Below the pieces are notes generated by a model, which had not been told where the DNA came from, searched no databases, and was given only the letters and a program-made list of their open reading frames with translations. Below are positions 46,359 to 55,764 of a stretch of 64,000 bases of DNA, in pieces. Positions within the stretch are counted from its first letter, which is position 1. Every line of letters starts with the position of its first letter. The stretch comes from Gammaproteobacteria bacterium (lineage in GTDB: Bacteria; Pseudomonadota; Gammaproteobacteria; Pseudomonadales; Azotimanducaceae): the NCBI GenBank assembly GCA_002690865.1, contig NZGG01000024.1, forward strand, positions 1 to 64,000, written 5' to 3'. Position numbers and translations under genes: made by a program.

Positions 46359-47150
46359 TTACCAGTCGTTACGGAGTTCACGAAGCTTAAGAAATACCGT
46401 TTCAGGATCCGGATGAGCCTCGAGATCAGGAAACTCTTTACTCAACTGCATAAGTAAAGAGGGACTTCGCAACCTAAAAAAAGTATTGATTTCTTTCTCA
46501 ATAGCAAGACTAGAGACGAAAGCATCATTAGGATCCGTATTTTTTGTTTCAGCTAGCAGCGCTCTAGCTTTTAAGTTATCGGTCTCTCTCGCCAGAGTAA
46601 ACTCAAGATTATTAGTCATATAATCGTGGCCCGGATAGATAAGAGTGTCATCAGAGAGCTTAGCCAACTGGTTAATAAATGTTTCATACAACTGAACCGG
46701 ATGCCCTCCCCCATGACAATTGCCCGCGCCCGCATTAAATAACGTATCACCTGAAAATAAAGCAGGGGTATCTGTCTGAGACAAGAGACAAACATGAGCC
46801 ATCGTATGACCCGGCGTATCAAGCACTAGAAGCTCTAGTGAGTTTCCAACTTTAACTACGTCTCCCGCTTTCAAACCAACATCCATGCCATCGATATGGT
46901 CTTTAGCATTTTCATGGGCTAAGAGTTTAGCGCCAGTCGCCTTTATTAGACCCTGATTCCCACCAATATGATCGCCGTGTTCATGGGTATTTAATACCTT
47001 AGTGATGCTCCAGCCCATTTTTTCTGCAACGTGGAGACACTTTTTATAATCTAAAGGATCAATAGCAAGCGCTTCTCCAGTATCAGGACACGCAACAAGA
47101 TAGTTGAAGTTGCGAAAGGAGTTTCCAGTCCAGATTTGCTCAACAATCAT
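46359..47150 (-). CDS. gloB: Hydroxyacylglutathione hydrolase (glyoxalase II)
   Basis: The 263-residue metallo-beta-lactamase-fold enzyme has THEHGDHIGGN (the HxHxDH binuclear metal site at His56-His61), DTPGHTMAHV, SGDTLFNAGAGN, and a C-terminal HAGH domain with RLRSPSLLMQL and LRELRNDW. It hydrolyses S-lactoylglutathione, the second step of methylglyoxal detoxification. GloA is not in the window. The start is ATG 47150 and the gene is divergent from the sulfatase. Confidence 0.94.
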   Translation of the reverse strand: MIVEQIWTGNSFRNFNYLVACPDTGEALAIDPLDYKKCLHVAEKMGWSITKVLNTHEHGDHIGGNQGLIKATGAKLLAHENAKDHIDGMDVGLKAGDVVKVGNSLELLVLDTPGHTMAHVCLLSQTDTPALFSGDTLFNAGAGNCHGGGHPVQLYETFINQLAKLSDDTLIYPGHDYMTNNLEFTLARETDNLKARALLAETKNTDPNDAFVSSLAIEKEINTFFRLRSPSLLMQLSKEFPDLEAHPDPETVFLKLRELRNDW

Positions 47151-47257
47151 GATATATTTCCAAAAAACCTTAATGATGCACGTTTGCGGCCACTTGGCAA
47201 GGATCTAAGTACAGGCTTTTTAATGAATGAACCACTTTGCAACAAGTAGAGTTAGGT

Positions 47258-48631
47258 ATGCCTAAACCGAATATTCTTTTTTTAATGACCGACCAGCAAC
47301 GCTGGGACACGATAGACGCACATGGTGATTGGGTCAGGACCCCCAATATCGATGGTATAGCTAAGAAAGGAACACTTTTTAGTCAATGCATTACGACGAG
47401 CCCTGTTTGTGTTCCAGCAAGACTTACACTCGCAACCGGTCAATATCCGCACAGTACCGGAATCTGGACTCATCAGGAATATACAATGCCTGCAACCGCC
47501 CAAAATTGGATGAGGGAGATTCAGAAGCAAGGATATCGGACCAGTTTATTTGGTAAAACCCATCTACACCCGCACATTGGCGATCTCAGGGAGCAAGAAA
47601 CGCTACTGCACTCCTGGGGCCTAGATGACGTCGATGAAATCGGTGGCCCAAGAGCGAGCGCACATGTAATGAGTCATATGACAGCAAGCTGGAAACGTAA
47701 AGGATTACTGGAAAATTATAAAACTGATATCAAAACTCGATTTGCGAATAAGCCCTACATTGTGAGGCCCTCGCCTCTCCCTCTTCAGGATTACTATGAT
47801 GTCTATGTGGGCCAGAGGGCCAAAGAGTACCTGAAAGCATATAATTGCAACAAACCATGGTTTTGTTGGGTTAGCTTTGGTGGACCTCATGAACCCTGGG
47901 ATACCCCAGAGCCCTACGCAAGTATGTACGATCCAAGCTCAATGCCTCTAGCGATATCAAAAAGGTCCATAAAGAAAAATGTGCGGCCCAAGGGATTTCT
48001 AGATGAAATTACTAATGGAAAATGGAGTCCCGATTTTAAAGCAGGTGAAGTCAATGCGATGCGGGCAAATTATGCAGGGAACGTGACCTTAATTGACGAT
48101 CAGATTGGTGAGATCCTTGAGGCTATTGAGGACCGTGGCGAGATCGATAACACTATCATTGCATTTACATCAGATCACGGCGAGATGAACGGAGACCACG
48201 GCCTAATATACAAGATGAACTTCCTAGATGGATCGGTCAGAGTACCTCTCATTATCAAAGCTCCAGGTTTTGAGGAGGGCCTTACCAACAATAGTCTTGT
48301 GGAAAATAGTGATCTTGGACCCACTCTCTTACAGCTTGTTGGACGAGATATAGGATATAACCAGTTCGCTAAGTCCCTCGTTGACGCAATGGACGGTAGT
48401 AATCACCGAGAAGATGGCCTATCCGAGATAGTCGGCGAATTCATGTTGATGAATGACGAATGGAAAATCGCACTAAATCGTGATGGGCTTACCTATCTCT
48501 TATTTGATCGCAAAAATGATCCTCAAGAACTTGTCAATCTCACTGGAGATTTGGGCTATCGATCAAAAGAAGTTGCATTGAGGCATCGAATCCTTGAGAG
48601 ACTTATCCAAAGCCAAAATTTACTTAACTAA
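47258..48631 (+). CDS. Type I sulfatase (formylglycine-dependent)
   Basis: The 457-residue product has the sulfatase active-site motif CVPARLTLATGQYPHSTG (CXPXR with Cys51 and Arg55), preceded by NILFLMTDQQRWDT with metal-binding Asp12, and later FTSDHGEMNGDHG with the other metal ligands. Cys51 would be converted to formylglycine by a separate enzyme not seen here. It cleaves sulfate esters, and marine bacteria use many on algal polysaccharides. No signal peptide is visible, so it is probably cytoplasmic. I chose ATG 47258; TTG 47237 is also in frame. Confidence 0.9.
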   Translation: MPKPNILFLMTDQQRWDTIDAHGDWVRTPNIDGIAKKGTLFSQCITTSPVCVPARLTLATGQYPHSTGIWTHQEYTMPATAQNWMREIQKQGYRTSLFGKTHLHPHIGDLREQETLLHSWGLDDVDEIGGPRASAHVMSHMTASWKRKGLLENYKTDIKTRFANKPYIVRPSPLPLQDYYDVYVGQRAKEYLKAYNCNKPWFCWVSFGGPHEPWDTPEPYASMYDPSSMPLAISKRSIKKNVRPKGFLDEITNGKWSPDFKAGEVNAMRANYAGNVTLIDDQIGEILEAIEDRGEIDNTIIAFTSDHGEMNGDHGLIYKMNFLDGSVRVPLIIKAPGFEEGLTNNSLVENSDLGPTLLQLVGRDIGYNQFAKSLVDAMDGSNHREDGLSEIVGEFMLMNDEWKIALNRDGLTYLLFDRKNDPQELVNLTGDLGYRSKEVALRHRILERLIQSQNLLN

Positions 48632-48752
48632 GAAGGAAACCTTTAGAATATTAAGTGGGTTTAAAACAAGCTTATATAAGGCAAGTAAACATAGCCTGAC
48701 GCTATCGCCTCGAGGTAGAATCTGGTCCGCATTTCTATTCAGGAGTTTTTAA

Positions 48753-49763
48753 ATGGAAGGGATTGATCACGATGGTGTAACCCAATGGTTTAGGGATAAT
48801 GTCCCAAACATTTCACCCCCCCTGAACTTTGAACTTATTTCCGGCGGTAAATCTAATCTCACATACCAAGTCCTCGATGATGAAGAGAATACGTTCGTTC
48901 TCAGACGACCTCCGTTAGGCCACGTGCTTGAAAGTGCGCATGACATGTATCGTGAGCATAGAATTATTGCAGCTCTTTATGGCACTGATGTCCCAGTCGC
49001 TAAGACCTATGGAATCTGTCAGGACAAAGGAATAAATAGTGCCGATTTCTTCGTGATGGATTGTATTGATGGAACGGTAGTACACAATGTGGATGCCTCA
49101 GAGACAATTTCAAAGGAAAATAGATACTCTTTTGGTAAACATACGATTGAAGTACTCGTAGCGCTCCATCTAATTGAACCAGAGGACGTGGGACTTGGCG
49201 ATCTTGGTCGTCGCGAAGCATATCTTGATCGCCAACTTAAGCGCTGGACTGGACAATGGGAGGCAACCAAAACTCATCCAGAACCTGGTATGGATGAGCT
49301 TTTAAAATTGCTACATGAACGAAAACCTCTCCAAATTGGTTCAGCTATCGTGCATGGTGATTATCGTGCAGGAAATTTAATGCACGAAGAAGGCAAGGTA
49401 GTAGCCGTTTTCGACTGGGAACTCTGTACCTTAGGTGATCCACTAGCCGATCTTGGCTATCTGCTAAATTCGTGGCAAACCCGAGATGAAATAGAAGAAA
49501 TGAGTGGTTTAGCGCCGCCAACAGCTGTAGAAGGATTCCCATCTAGGGCAGAACTGATGGACTGGTACGCCACGGGCACAGGGCGAGATCTTTCAGAAAT
49601 CAATTATTATCGTGCTTTTTCTCACTGGAGAACTGGTTGTATTATGCAAGGGGTATACAAGCGATTCCTTGAAGGCGCTATGGGTGACCAAGAAATAGAC
49701 CTTGAAGCCTATCGAGCTGGTGTTGGTCGTGTTGCTAACAGTGCCCTTGAGCTGATGACATAA
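48753..49763 (+). CDS. ACAD10/LvaA-type phosphotransferase (APH family)
   Basis: The 336-residue protein has the aminoglycoside-phosphotransferase fold: LISGGKSNLTYQV, FVLRRPPLGHVLESAHDM, the catalytic loop VHGDYRAGNLMHE, and FDWELCTLGDPLADLGYLLN with the metal Asp. This is the kinase subfamily related to ACAD10/11 and LvaA, which phosphorylate 4-hydroxyacyl-CoAs on the way to beta-oxidation. ATG 48753 follows AGGAG. It is convergent with an acyl-CoA ligase, a plausible partner. Substrate is inferred from the family. Confidence 0.87.
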   Translation: MEGIDHDGVTQWFRDNVPNISPPLNFELISGGKSNLTYQVLDDEENTFVLRRPPLGHVLESAHDMYREHRIIAALYGTDVPVAKTYGICQDKGINSADFFVMDCIDGTVVHNVDASETISKENRYSFGKHTIEVLVALHLIEPEDVGLGDLGRREAYLDRQLKRWTGQWEATKTHPEPGMDELLKLLHERKPLQIGSAIVHGDYRAGNLMHEEGKVVAVFDWELCTLGDPLADLGYLLNSWQTRDEIEEMSGLAPPTAVEGFPSRAELMDWYATGTGRDLSEINYYRAFSHWRTGCIMQGVYKRFLEGAMGDQEIDLEAYRAGVGRVANSALELMT

Positions 49764-49832
49764 ATACTAAAACTTTTTGTGAGACAAGGTCTCTGGCAAC
49801 TCTGCAAAACCAGGATTAGACTGTAAACAACA

Positions 49833-51479
49833 CTAGCCAACGTCATGTTGGCTCGCCTGCGCAGCTGCCCATCGGTAATCTGCTTTACCACTTGGATTCC
49901 TTATAATCTCATCTCTAAATACGAATGCCTTTGGATATTTGTAACGCGATATATGGTTACTGCACTCTTGCAACAAACTTGCCTCGGAGACCTTAGTTCC
50001 AAGACGAAGCTGCAACACCGCCACCACCTCTTGTCCCCAGCGATCAGAAGGACGACCAGTCACGACAACATCATACACAGCCGGATGGTGCTTCAAAGCT
50101 TGCTCAACCTCCTCTACAAATATCTTTTCACCACCCGAGTTAATTGTTACAGAATCTCGGCCATGCAGTTCAATTGTCCCATCCTCAAGTAAGCAGACCC
50201 TATCCCCCGGCACCGAGTACCTTACTCCATCAATAGTTACAAAAGTCTTTGCCGTCTTCTCCTCGTCACCTAAATATCCCAAAGGAATGTGACCTGTTTG
50301 CGCCCACCAGCCAAGGCCTTCATGTCCTGGATCTAGTATTGAAGTCATATCGCTACTTAAAACAGCATTGCCTTCCTGTAGAGTGAACTCTCCAGTTTTT
50401 GCCCCTAAGACCTTATTACTTACATGTTGAGCCTGAGTACCTGTCTCTGAGGAACCTGCTGCATCGATAATATTTATATGTGGAAGAAGTTCGAGCAATT
50501 GCGTCTTTATGTTTGAGGTTGTGATGGCACCACCAGTAATGATATTTTTGAGGGAAGGCATTGACCTAGGCTTTCGTGACAAGGCATCGGCAATTGGCCG
50601 ACCAAACGCATCCCCCACAATCATGAGCGCATCAACATCCTCTCTTATACAGGTATCAACGATATCATCACCATTTAATCGACTCACATCACTTTGTATA
50701 ACCACGGTACTGCCGCTATGAAGAGCCTTCATGGCTACCCAGGATCCTGCACCATGCATAAATGGTGGTGATGCCAGATATCGATGATAACTTCTTTGCG
50801 CTCGTTCCTGGAACTCCTCCAGAGAATCTATCACTTTCCCTCTTGAGGTTCTCCCGCCCAGAGCCGCTACAAGCATGTCGGACTGGCGCCAAATGACTCC
50901 CTTTGGCATACCTGTAGTCCCGCCTGTATAAATCATATAAAGATCATCCGGTTTATAAGTGAGTACTGGCGTTTCATTCTTGGAATTAGACAGAACTTCT
51001 TCATAATCTAAAGCCCCTTCTAGCAAAGAAACTTTTGGCTCATCATTAACCTGGATTAACAGGGAGAGAGTAGGGATTTTATCGCGAATATTAGTTACAC
51101 GTTCCGCTAACGATGAATGATAAATAAGCACCTTTACCTGCGCGTTATTTAAGAGATATATGAGCTCTTCGTCTACGTAGCGGAAGTTAATATTAAAGGG
51201 TACAGCACGAGACTTGTAACAGGCAACGGTAGCTTCTAGATATTCATTCCCATTGTAGAGATATAGACCGACGTGGTCTTGCCCACTCTGCCAATCTTTT
51301 AGAGACTCACGTTCCTGGTAACAACCAAATCCTGATGATATTAGAATGTTGGCAAGCTGGCTTGTGCGAATATCAAACTCTCTATACGTTACCCGTCGAT
51401 CACGGAACACTATAGCTTCACGATCTGGAACAGTCTCCGCAATCGCACTGTTAAGCTCAGAAAGATTTATTTCTGACAT
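49833..51479 (-). CDS. AMP-forming acyl-CoA synthetase/ligase
   Basis: The 548-residue ANL-superfamily enzyme has YTGGTTGMPKGVIW (AMP-binding, near 190), an A5-like GSSETGTQAQ, DRVCLLEDGTIELHGRDSVTINSGGEKIF (A7-A8), and the C-terminal catalytic Lys in NPSGKADYRW. It makes acyl-CoA from a carboxylic acid and ATP. The substrate is unknown; a long insertion near 200-225 distinguishes it. It starts 67 bp after the SMP-30 gene on the same strand, so it may be the third gene of that transcript. ATG 51479 has GGAG upstream. Confidence 0.9.
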   Translation of the reverse strand: MSEINLSELNSAIAETVPDREAIVFRDRRVTYREFDIRTSQLANILISSGFGCYQERESLKDWQSGQDHVGLYLYNGNEYLEATVACYKSRAVPFNINFRYVDEELIYLLNNAQVKVLIYHSSLAERVTNIRDKIPTLSLLIQVNDEPKVSLLEGALDYEEVLSNSKNETPVLTYKPDDLYMIYTGGTTGMPKGVIWRQSDMLVAALGGRTSRGKVIDSLEEFQERAQRSYHRYLASPPFMHGAGSWVAMKALHSGSTVVIQSDVSRLNGDDIVDTCIREDVDALMIVGDAFGRPIADALSRKPRSMPSLKNIITGGAITTSNIKTQLLELLPHINIIDAAGSSETGTQAQHVSNKVLGAKTGEFTLQEGNAVLSSDMTSILDPGHEGLGWWAQTGHIPLGYLGDEEKTAKTFVTIDGVRYSVPGDRVCLLEDGTIELHGRDSVTINSGGEKIFVEEVEQALKHHPAVYDVVVTGRPSDRWGQEVVAVLQLRLGTKVSEASLLQECSNHISRYKYPKAFVFRDEIIRNPSGKADYRWAAAQASQHDVG

Positions 51480-51546
51480 AGCGATTTCTCCACAAACATT
51501 CTCCCTAAAGACTTAAAAAATTATATTGATACACGGGATTTATAAA

Positions 51547-52419
51547 CTAAAGCTTTACAGTGGGTTCTTTCATCCCCTTCACTGGAGTATCGATTCTAAT
51601 GACACTTCCATCCTCTTTTTTTGGATCTCTTAAACCAATTCTTGCTGAGGTCGTCACAATCTGATTTAACTCTTCACCAATGAATGCGGGGCACGTAGGC
51701 TGTGTTACTGGCAGAGGATAAGAACTCACAAGCCCCCCCATTGGACTATAGACATTTAACGAAGAGCCCCCCCATCGACAATTCCAAAGGTTCCCTTCAG
51801 CATCCACTATCGAGCCGTCTGGCAGACCTTTGGAATCGTCCTGCATTCCGACATGGACCTCTCTCTCTCCTATAATCTCACCAGTCGAAGGATCTGTTGG
51901 CAACTTCCAGATCACACGCCGCGGCGTGTCAGTATAGTAAGCAGTAGTTCCATCCTGTGTAAAACAAATTGAGTTAGGAGTGACGACACCCTCAATCAGA
52001 ACAGATAAAACCCCCTTAAAGTATCGATAGATAGAACCAACACCACCTTTATCATCTTTAGCCATTGTTCCAATCCAGAATGCGCCACTAGGGTGCACTC
52101 GACCATCATTGGAACGCATATGACGGTCTTCTGGGAATTTCATCGTAATTTCAGTATCACCGGTATCAAGGTCAAGTACTCGGAAATCAGCCTCTGTAGC
52201 AACCAAGATACGCTTTTTATCTAAAATACCCGCTGCTGATGGCAAAACTGGAAACTCAAATTTTCGCGTTTCATGTCCACCAAAAGCTCTTTCATAAATA
52301 GCAGAATCGAATATATCGAACCAAATTAAGCTCGAACGTAAGTGGTGACTCAACGGTCCTTCGCCCAATGATAGTTGCTCATTGGACCAAACCGATGTCT
52401 CACATTTATTCAGGGTCAC
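51547..52419 (-). CDS. SMP-30/gluconolactonase/LRE-family protein
   Basis: The 290-residue beta-propeller has LGEGPLSHHL near the start with the metal-binding Glu, RSNDGRVHPSGAFWIGTM, TPNSICFTQDGTTAYYTDT, and GLPDGSIVDAEGNLWNCRW. The family hydrolyses sugar or aldonic lactones, using a divalent metal. The start is GTG 52419, six bases after the GlcG stop, with an AAGGGAAA site ahead. A role in a carbohydrate or lactone step is likely; the substrate is unknown. Confidence 0.9.
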   Translation of the reverse strand: MTLNKCETSVWSNEQLSLGEGPLSHHLRSSLIWFDIFDSAIYERAFGGHETRKFEFPVLPSAAGILDKKRILVATEADFRVLDLDTGDTEITMKFPEDRHMRSNDGRVHPSGAFWIGTMAKDDKGGVGSIYRYFKGVLSVLIEGVVTPNSICFTQDGTTAYYTDTPRRVIWKLPTDPSTGEIIGEREVHVGMQDDSKGLPDGSIVDAEGNLWNCRWGGSSLNVYSPMGGLVSSYPLPVTQPTCPAFIGEELNQIVTTSARIGLRDPKKEDGSVIRIDTPVKGMKEPTVKL

Positions 52420-52425
52420 TTTCCC

Positions 52426-52854
52426 TTAATTACTGATCATTGCTAAAAAGTGATCTATACCCGCCTGAGAAACGTCCATATCTTGCTGGGGTGTTCCCGA
52501 GCTTGCCCCAATACCACCCAAGCATTCGCCGTCAACCATTACAGGTAATCCACCCCCTACACTGCTGAGACGCCCACCATGCTCCGTATGAATTCCAAAC
52601 GCCAAACTTCCTGGCGTATTTACCGCATTGTACTCGTGCGTCGCCTTCCTCGCAGCTCCAGCCGTAAATGCTTTATCCTGAGCCACTGTGATACTATGGG
52701 CTTTGCCTCCATCCATTCTCTCAAAGGCAATCAGGTTACCTGAATCATCAGTTACTGCGATACACATTGGCAAATCAATCTCCACAGATTTCGCTCTTGC
52801 ACCTTCAATCAAAATACGGGCATCTTCAATACTCAGTCGTTTAACAGAAATCAT
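52426..52854 (-). CDS. GlcG/HbpS-family (heme-binding-like) protein
   Basis: The 142-residue single-domain product has LAFGIHTEHGGRLSSVGGGL and the terminal GIGASSGTPQQDMDVSQAG characteristic of GlcG/HbpS. Members are soluble helical proteins found near glycolate, propanediol and lactone catabolic genes; one binds heme. Function here is unknown. It is the first gene before the SMP-30 gene (6-bp gap). ATG 52854 has GGAG. Confidence 0.87.
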   Translation of the reverse strand: MISVKRLSIEDARILIEGARAKSVEIDLPMCIAVTDDSGNLIAFERMDGGKAHSITVAQDKAFTAGAARKATHEYNAVNTPGSLAFGIHTEHGGRLSSVGGGLPVMVDGECLGGIGASSGTPQQDMDVSQAGIDHFLAMISN

Positions 52855-52970
52855 TTAGTCTCCTTCTCCGCTCTCGCGCTACCTAGTTTGCTTTCGGAGA
52901 ATACCACAAAGCCTTGCTTGTATTTTATTTGAGATTTTTAACTCTATGGGTAGATAAAACTAAAATTATA

Positions 52971-53014
52971 TGTACAATTTACTGTTCATATATAATTGTT
53001 CAATAAGTTGTACA
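52971..53014 (+). promoter_or_regulatory. Toxin-antitoxin promoter/operator with two TGTACA sites
   Basis: Two TGTACA hexamers lie at 52971-52976 and 53009-53014, flanking a perfect TATAAT -10 element (52991-52996). TGTACA is the known core of the E. coli yefM-yoeB operator, where YefM binds two such sites. The spacing here (38 bp) and the -10 placed between them support autorepression. Confidence 0.8.
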
Positions 53015-53028
53015 ATAAGGAGATGGTC

Positions 53029-53283
53029 ATGCGGATAGTGACTTATTCAGAAGCTAGGAATAACCTTAAGAGCGTTCTTGATCAGGTAGTGGTAGATAAA
53101 GACTTTACAATCATATCGAGACGGGATGCTGATGATATGGCTGTTCTATCTTTAGAACAATTTAATAGCCTCATGGAAACAGTTAACCTACTTAAGGTTC
53201 CATTCAATGCAAACCACTTAAGTGAAGCCGTCAGCCAATACCAGACCCAGAACGTAGTAGAACGTAAGCTAATTGATGACTAA
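53029..53283 (+). CDS. yefM: Antitoxin of the Phd/YefM family
   Basis: The 84-residue protein has RIVTYSEARNNLKSVLDQVV and the Phd/YefM fold including ISRRDADDMAVLSLEQFNSL. Its N-terminal part binds DNA and the C-terminal disordered tail covers the YoeB active site. ATG 53029 follows AAGGAG with a 6-bp spacing, which decides it over upstream in-frame codons. It overlaps the toxin by 8 bp. It should autorepress the operon through TGTACA sites. Confidence 0.94.
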   Translation: MRIVTYSEARNNLKSVLDQVVVDKDFTIISRRDADDMAVLSLEQFNSLMETVNLLKVPFNANHLSEAVSQYQTQNVVERKLIDD

Positions 53284-53578
53284 TAGTCACAAATGGACGA
53301 GAATCGCCTGGTCTGACTATCAATATTGGTGCTATCGCAGCAGAAAAACTCAGATTTTTATCAATCAATTAATAAAGAATGCAGAAAAAACACCCACCAA
53401 CGGTCTAGGAAAACCAGAAAAACTGGTAGGCAGCCTGACTGGTTTATGGTCCCGCAAAATCGACACCACCAATCGTCTAATTTATGCCGTTAAGGAAGGG
53501 CATCTCATTATTATTTCCTGCAGGTACCACCTAAAACCGCGTGTTTCATTCATGTCACCACCACGCTTTAGAAACTAA
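53276..53578 (+). CDS. yoeB: Toxin of the YoeB family
   Basis: The 100-residue product has GLGKPEKLVGSLTGLWSRKI, NRLIYAV and ISCRYH, the YoeB pattern. Catalytic Glu48, Arg67 and His85 are present. The following Tyr (Tyr84 of E. coli YoeB, next to the His) is Leu86 here, and a C-terminal extension of about 14 residues follows, where E. coli YoeB stops. YoeB cleaves mRNA on ribosomes. With a changed residue and longer tail the activity may be altered. ATG 53276 overlaps the antitoxin by 8 bp. Confidence 0.92.
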   Translation: MTNSHKWTRIAWSDYQYWCYRSRKTQIFINQLIKNAEKTPTNGLGKPEKLVGSLTGLWSRKIDTTNRLIYAVKEGHLIIISCRYHLKPRVSFMSPPRFRN

Positions 53579-53582
53579 TACT

Positions 53583-54575
53583 TTAGAATGTTAGAGTAAC
53601 TTTAAGAGCATCCTCATCACGCTCATGTGCGAGAACAAGGGCTTGATCAATAGATTCTAGTGGCAATCTATGGCTCACCATTTTTGTAACATCTATTTCA
53701 CGACGCGCAATCCAATCCAATGCAGTATAGAAAGATTTCAGATCTTCTTCACCCTGTGCATCAACGACGCCATACATCTGAATCTGTTTCATAAAAAACT
53801 GCGCATAATTAAAGGGAATATCCCTGTTCGTATCAGGCAACCCAAAAAAAACAACATTGCTGCGATAACCTGCTATATCGATTGCTTGTTTGATTGTTTC
53901 CTTGCGACCAACAGCCTCTATAACGATATCAGCACCTCGACCACTGGAAGAATCTAATACTGCTTCGCGAATTCCTTTACCATCGGGATCGCCAAGAACA
54001 GAAATGTCTGCGCCAAAACTAGCCGATTGTTCTAGTCTCGCCAAAGATAAATCAGAAACAATGACTTTTTCGGCACCAAACCTTTTGGCTAACCAGGCAA
54101 AAAACATCCCTGCTGACCCCTGACCAAGAATCGCAACAGTTTTACCAATAAAATCCATATTGCCTCGCCTTAAAGCAAATATAGTTGTTCCAAATTGCTG
54201 AGCCATTAGAAGATCTTCCTCTGGACCATCATAGTCAGGGAGTTGGAGACACCATGATGAAGGTAAAGTCTGATAGTCAGCGAACCCTCTCTGAAAACCA
54301 CCCCCCGGGATAGTCAGCACTCGCTCACCGACTTTCACATTTTCGTCATGGGACTCAATGACCTCACCTACCCCTTCATGTCCGGGCCAACCTGGCAGTC
54401 CTGGAAAATCTTTGGGCCCCCTTCTAGTAAAGAAGACCTGATGCAAATCAGAACCACAAATAGCCGCCATATGATTCTTAACGACGACTTGACCTTTTAC
54501 CGGCTCATAAAAGTTTGCATCCTCGCAAACCATTTTTTGAGGTTCGACTAGTCGAGCAGCACGCATCTTCTTCAT
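53583..54575 (-). CDS. Zinc-dependent alcohol dehydrogenase (MDR)
   Basis: The 330-residue MDR has CGSDLHQ, GHEGVGEVI with the catalytic-zinc Cys/His/Glu pattern and a Rossmann part AILGQGSAGMFFAWLAKRFGA. The four-Cys structural-zinc loop is absent. The family includes sorbitol, threonine and other alcohol dehydrogenases; the substrate is unknown. ATG 54575 has AGAGGAA upstream. It lies convergent with the toxin gene, four bases from its stop. Confidence 0.9.
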   Translation of the reverse strand: MKKMRAARLVEPQKMVCEDANFYEPVKGQVVVKNHMAAICGSDLHQVFFTRRGPKDFPGLPGWPGHEGVGEVIESHDENVKVGERVLTIPGGGFQRGFADYQTLPSSWCLQLPDYDGPEEDLLMAQQFGTTIFALRRGNMDFIGKTVAILGQGSAGMFFAWLAKRFGAEKVIVSDLSLARLEQSASFGADISVLGDPDGKGIREAVLDSSSGRGADIVIEAVGRKETIKQAIDIAGYRSNVVFFGLPDTNRDIPFNYAQFFMKQIQMYGVVDAQGEEDLKSFYTALDWIARREIDVTKMVSHRLPLESIDQALVLAHERDEDALKVTLTF

Positions 54576-54641
54576 TACTTATTCCTCTGATCAAACCAAA
54601 AGGCGGGAAGAATAGCCGAAAAAGAAAACAAAATCATGCAG

Positions 54642-55763
54642 TTAGAAATAGTAACTTAAACCAAGGTAAGCCATATCTGGATTCAACCCATATTCGGAGT
54701 TATTTTTATCACCGTGGAAACGGTAGTAGGTTATGTTAGCGTCGACATTTGCTTTGACACTATAACTCGCCGCTAATGATAGAAAAGATGAATCATCACT
54801 TATATTGAATATACCTTGAAGAGCCAAGTTCCATAAAGGTCCTAATTGATAGTTAAAACTTGGTATTAAATAGTGCTCACCAAATAAAAATATGCCCGCC
54901 GGCAATCGGGGATTCTTATAATTTTCCTCCCGGTCCCTATGCTTATCTATATTCGCGCCATTGTAGTGATATTCTATCTGACCAAAAGCACGCTCAGAAA
55001 ATGCATAGTCAAAACCCGAAGATATCCTCGTGTATTCTCTCTGACCGTAAACCTTTGCAATTTCGAACCAAAACCCGAACTGCCCAATCGCTGTTTGCAA
55101 TCCAGCACCTAAAAGATTCTGCTCATCGAATCTTGAAATAGTGAATTGCAAATCCTTACCCCAGTAGTTATTACTCAACTGAAGGAATGCTGCTGATTCA
55201 TTCCGTGAGCTACCGAAAACAATACCTAAGTCAAATTCACCTAGCTCACCTAGGGGTGATTGATACCTAATCGCATCCACTCCCACACGATATTCTTGAT
55301 CAAAAACTATCGCGTCAAACGGAATAAAAATATCTGTAGGATTAATAACGCGCGCGCTCCCAAAACTAATTGCCTGCCTACCTAACGTCAAATCTCCTTT
55401 AGCCAAGCGGAGCTGCACATTTAATCGATCCAAGTTCTGTATAAAAAAGTGTTTTGGATTTACCTCACCAATAATCTGTGTAATATCTCCGAATCTATAA
55501 CGGCGCTCTGTTTGGATTAAATCTGATTGCTCGGCAGATAACTGTCTCGACATAAATATTGGATTAATCTGATAATGAAGTTCCCAGGCCAAGTTAGCCT
55601 CTTGATCATCCAACATAAAGCGTACATTGTTTTGCGACTGATATGTTCGAGGCTCTTCGTACAGGGCTTCCTGCGTCACCATGAACGTTTTTACATGACC
55701 AGAAAACTCGATTTCGCCAAAGCTATATGCACTGACCAAAAATAATAAAAATGCCTTCAACAT
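54642..55763 (-). CDS. Outer-membrane beta-barrel protein of an ABC exporter operon
   Basis: The 373-residue product has a signal peptide (MLKAFLLFLVSAYSFG) and alternating strands typical of a barrel, ending SYYF. The segment LGRQAISFGSARVINPTDIF resembles DUF1302/alginate-export-type barrels. It starts one base after the ATPase stop, which points to co-translation, and is the last gene of the five-gene operon that runs from 59652. It would provide the outer-membrane end of the system, whose cargo is unknown. Longer in-frame starts reach into the ATPase gene and are less likely. Confidence 0.82.
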   Translation of the reverse strand: MLKAFLLFLVSAYSFGEIEFSGHVKTFMVTQEALYEEPRTYQSQNNVRFMLDDQEANLAWELHYQINPIFMSRQLSAEQSDLIQTERRYRFGDITQIIGEVNPKHFFIQNLDRLNVQLRLAKGDLTLGRQAISFGSARVINPTDIFIPFDAIVFDQEYRVGVDAIRYQSPLGELGEFDLGIVFGSSRNESAAFLQLSNNYWGKDLQFTISRFDEQNLLGAGLQTAIGQFGFWFEIAKVYGQREYTRISSGFDYAFSERAFGQIEYHYNGANIDKHRDREENYKNPRLPAGIFLFGEHYLIPSFNYQLGPLWNLALQGIFNISDDSSFLSLAASYSVKANVDANITYYRFHGDKNNSEYGLNPDMAYLGLSYYF

Positions 55764-55764
55764 A

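Noticed and set aside
49781-49793. GAGAC/GTCTC hairpin between the kinase and ligase genes
   Set aside because: Stem of five with no T-run on either strand; not enough for a terminator call.
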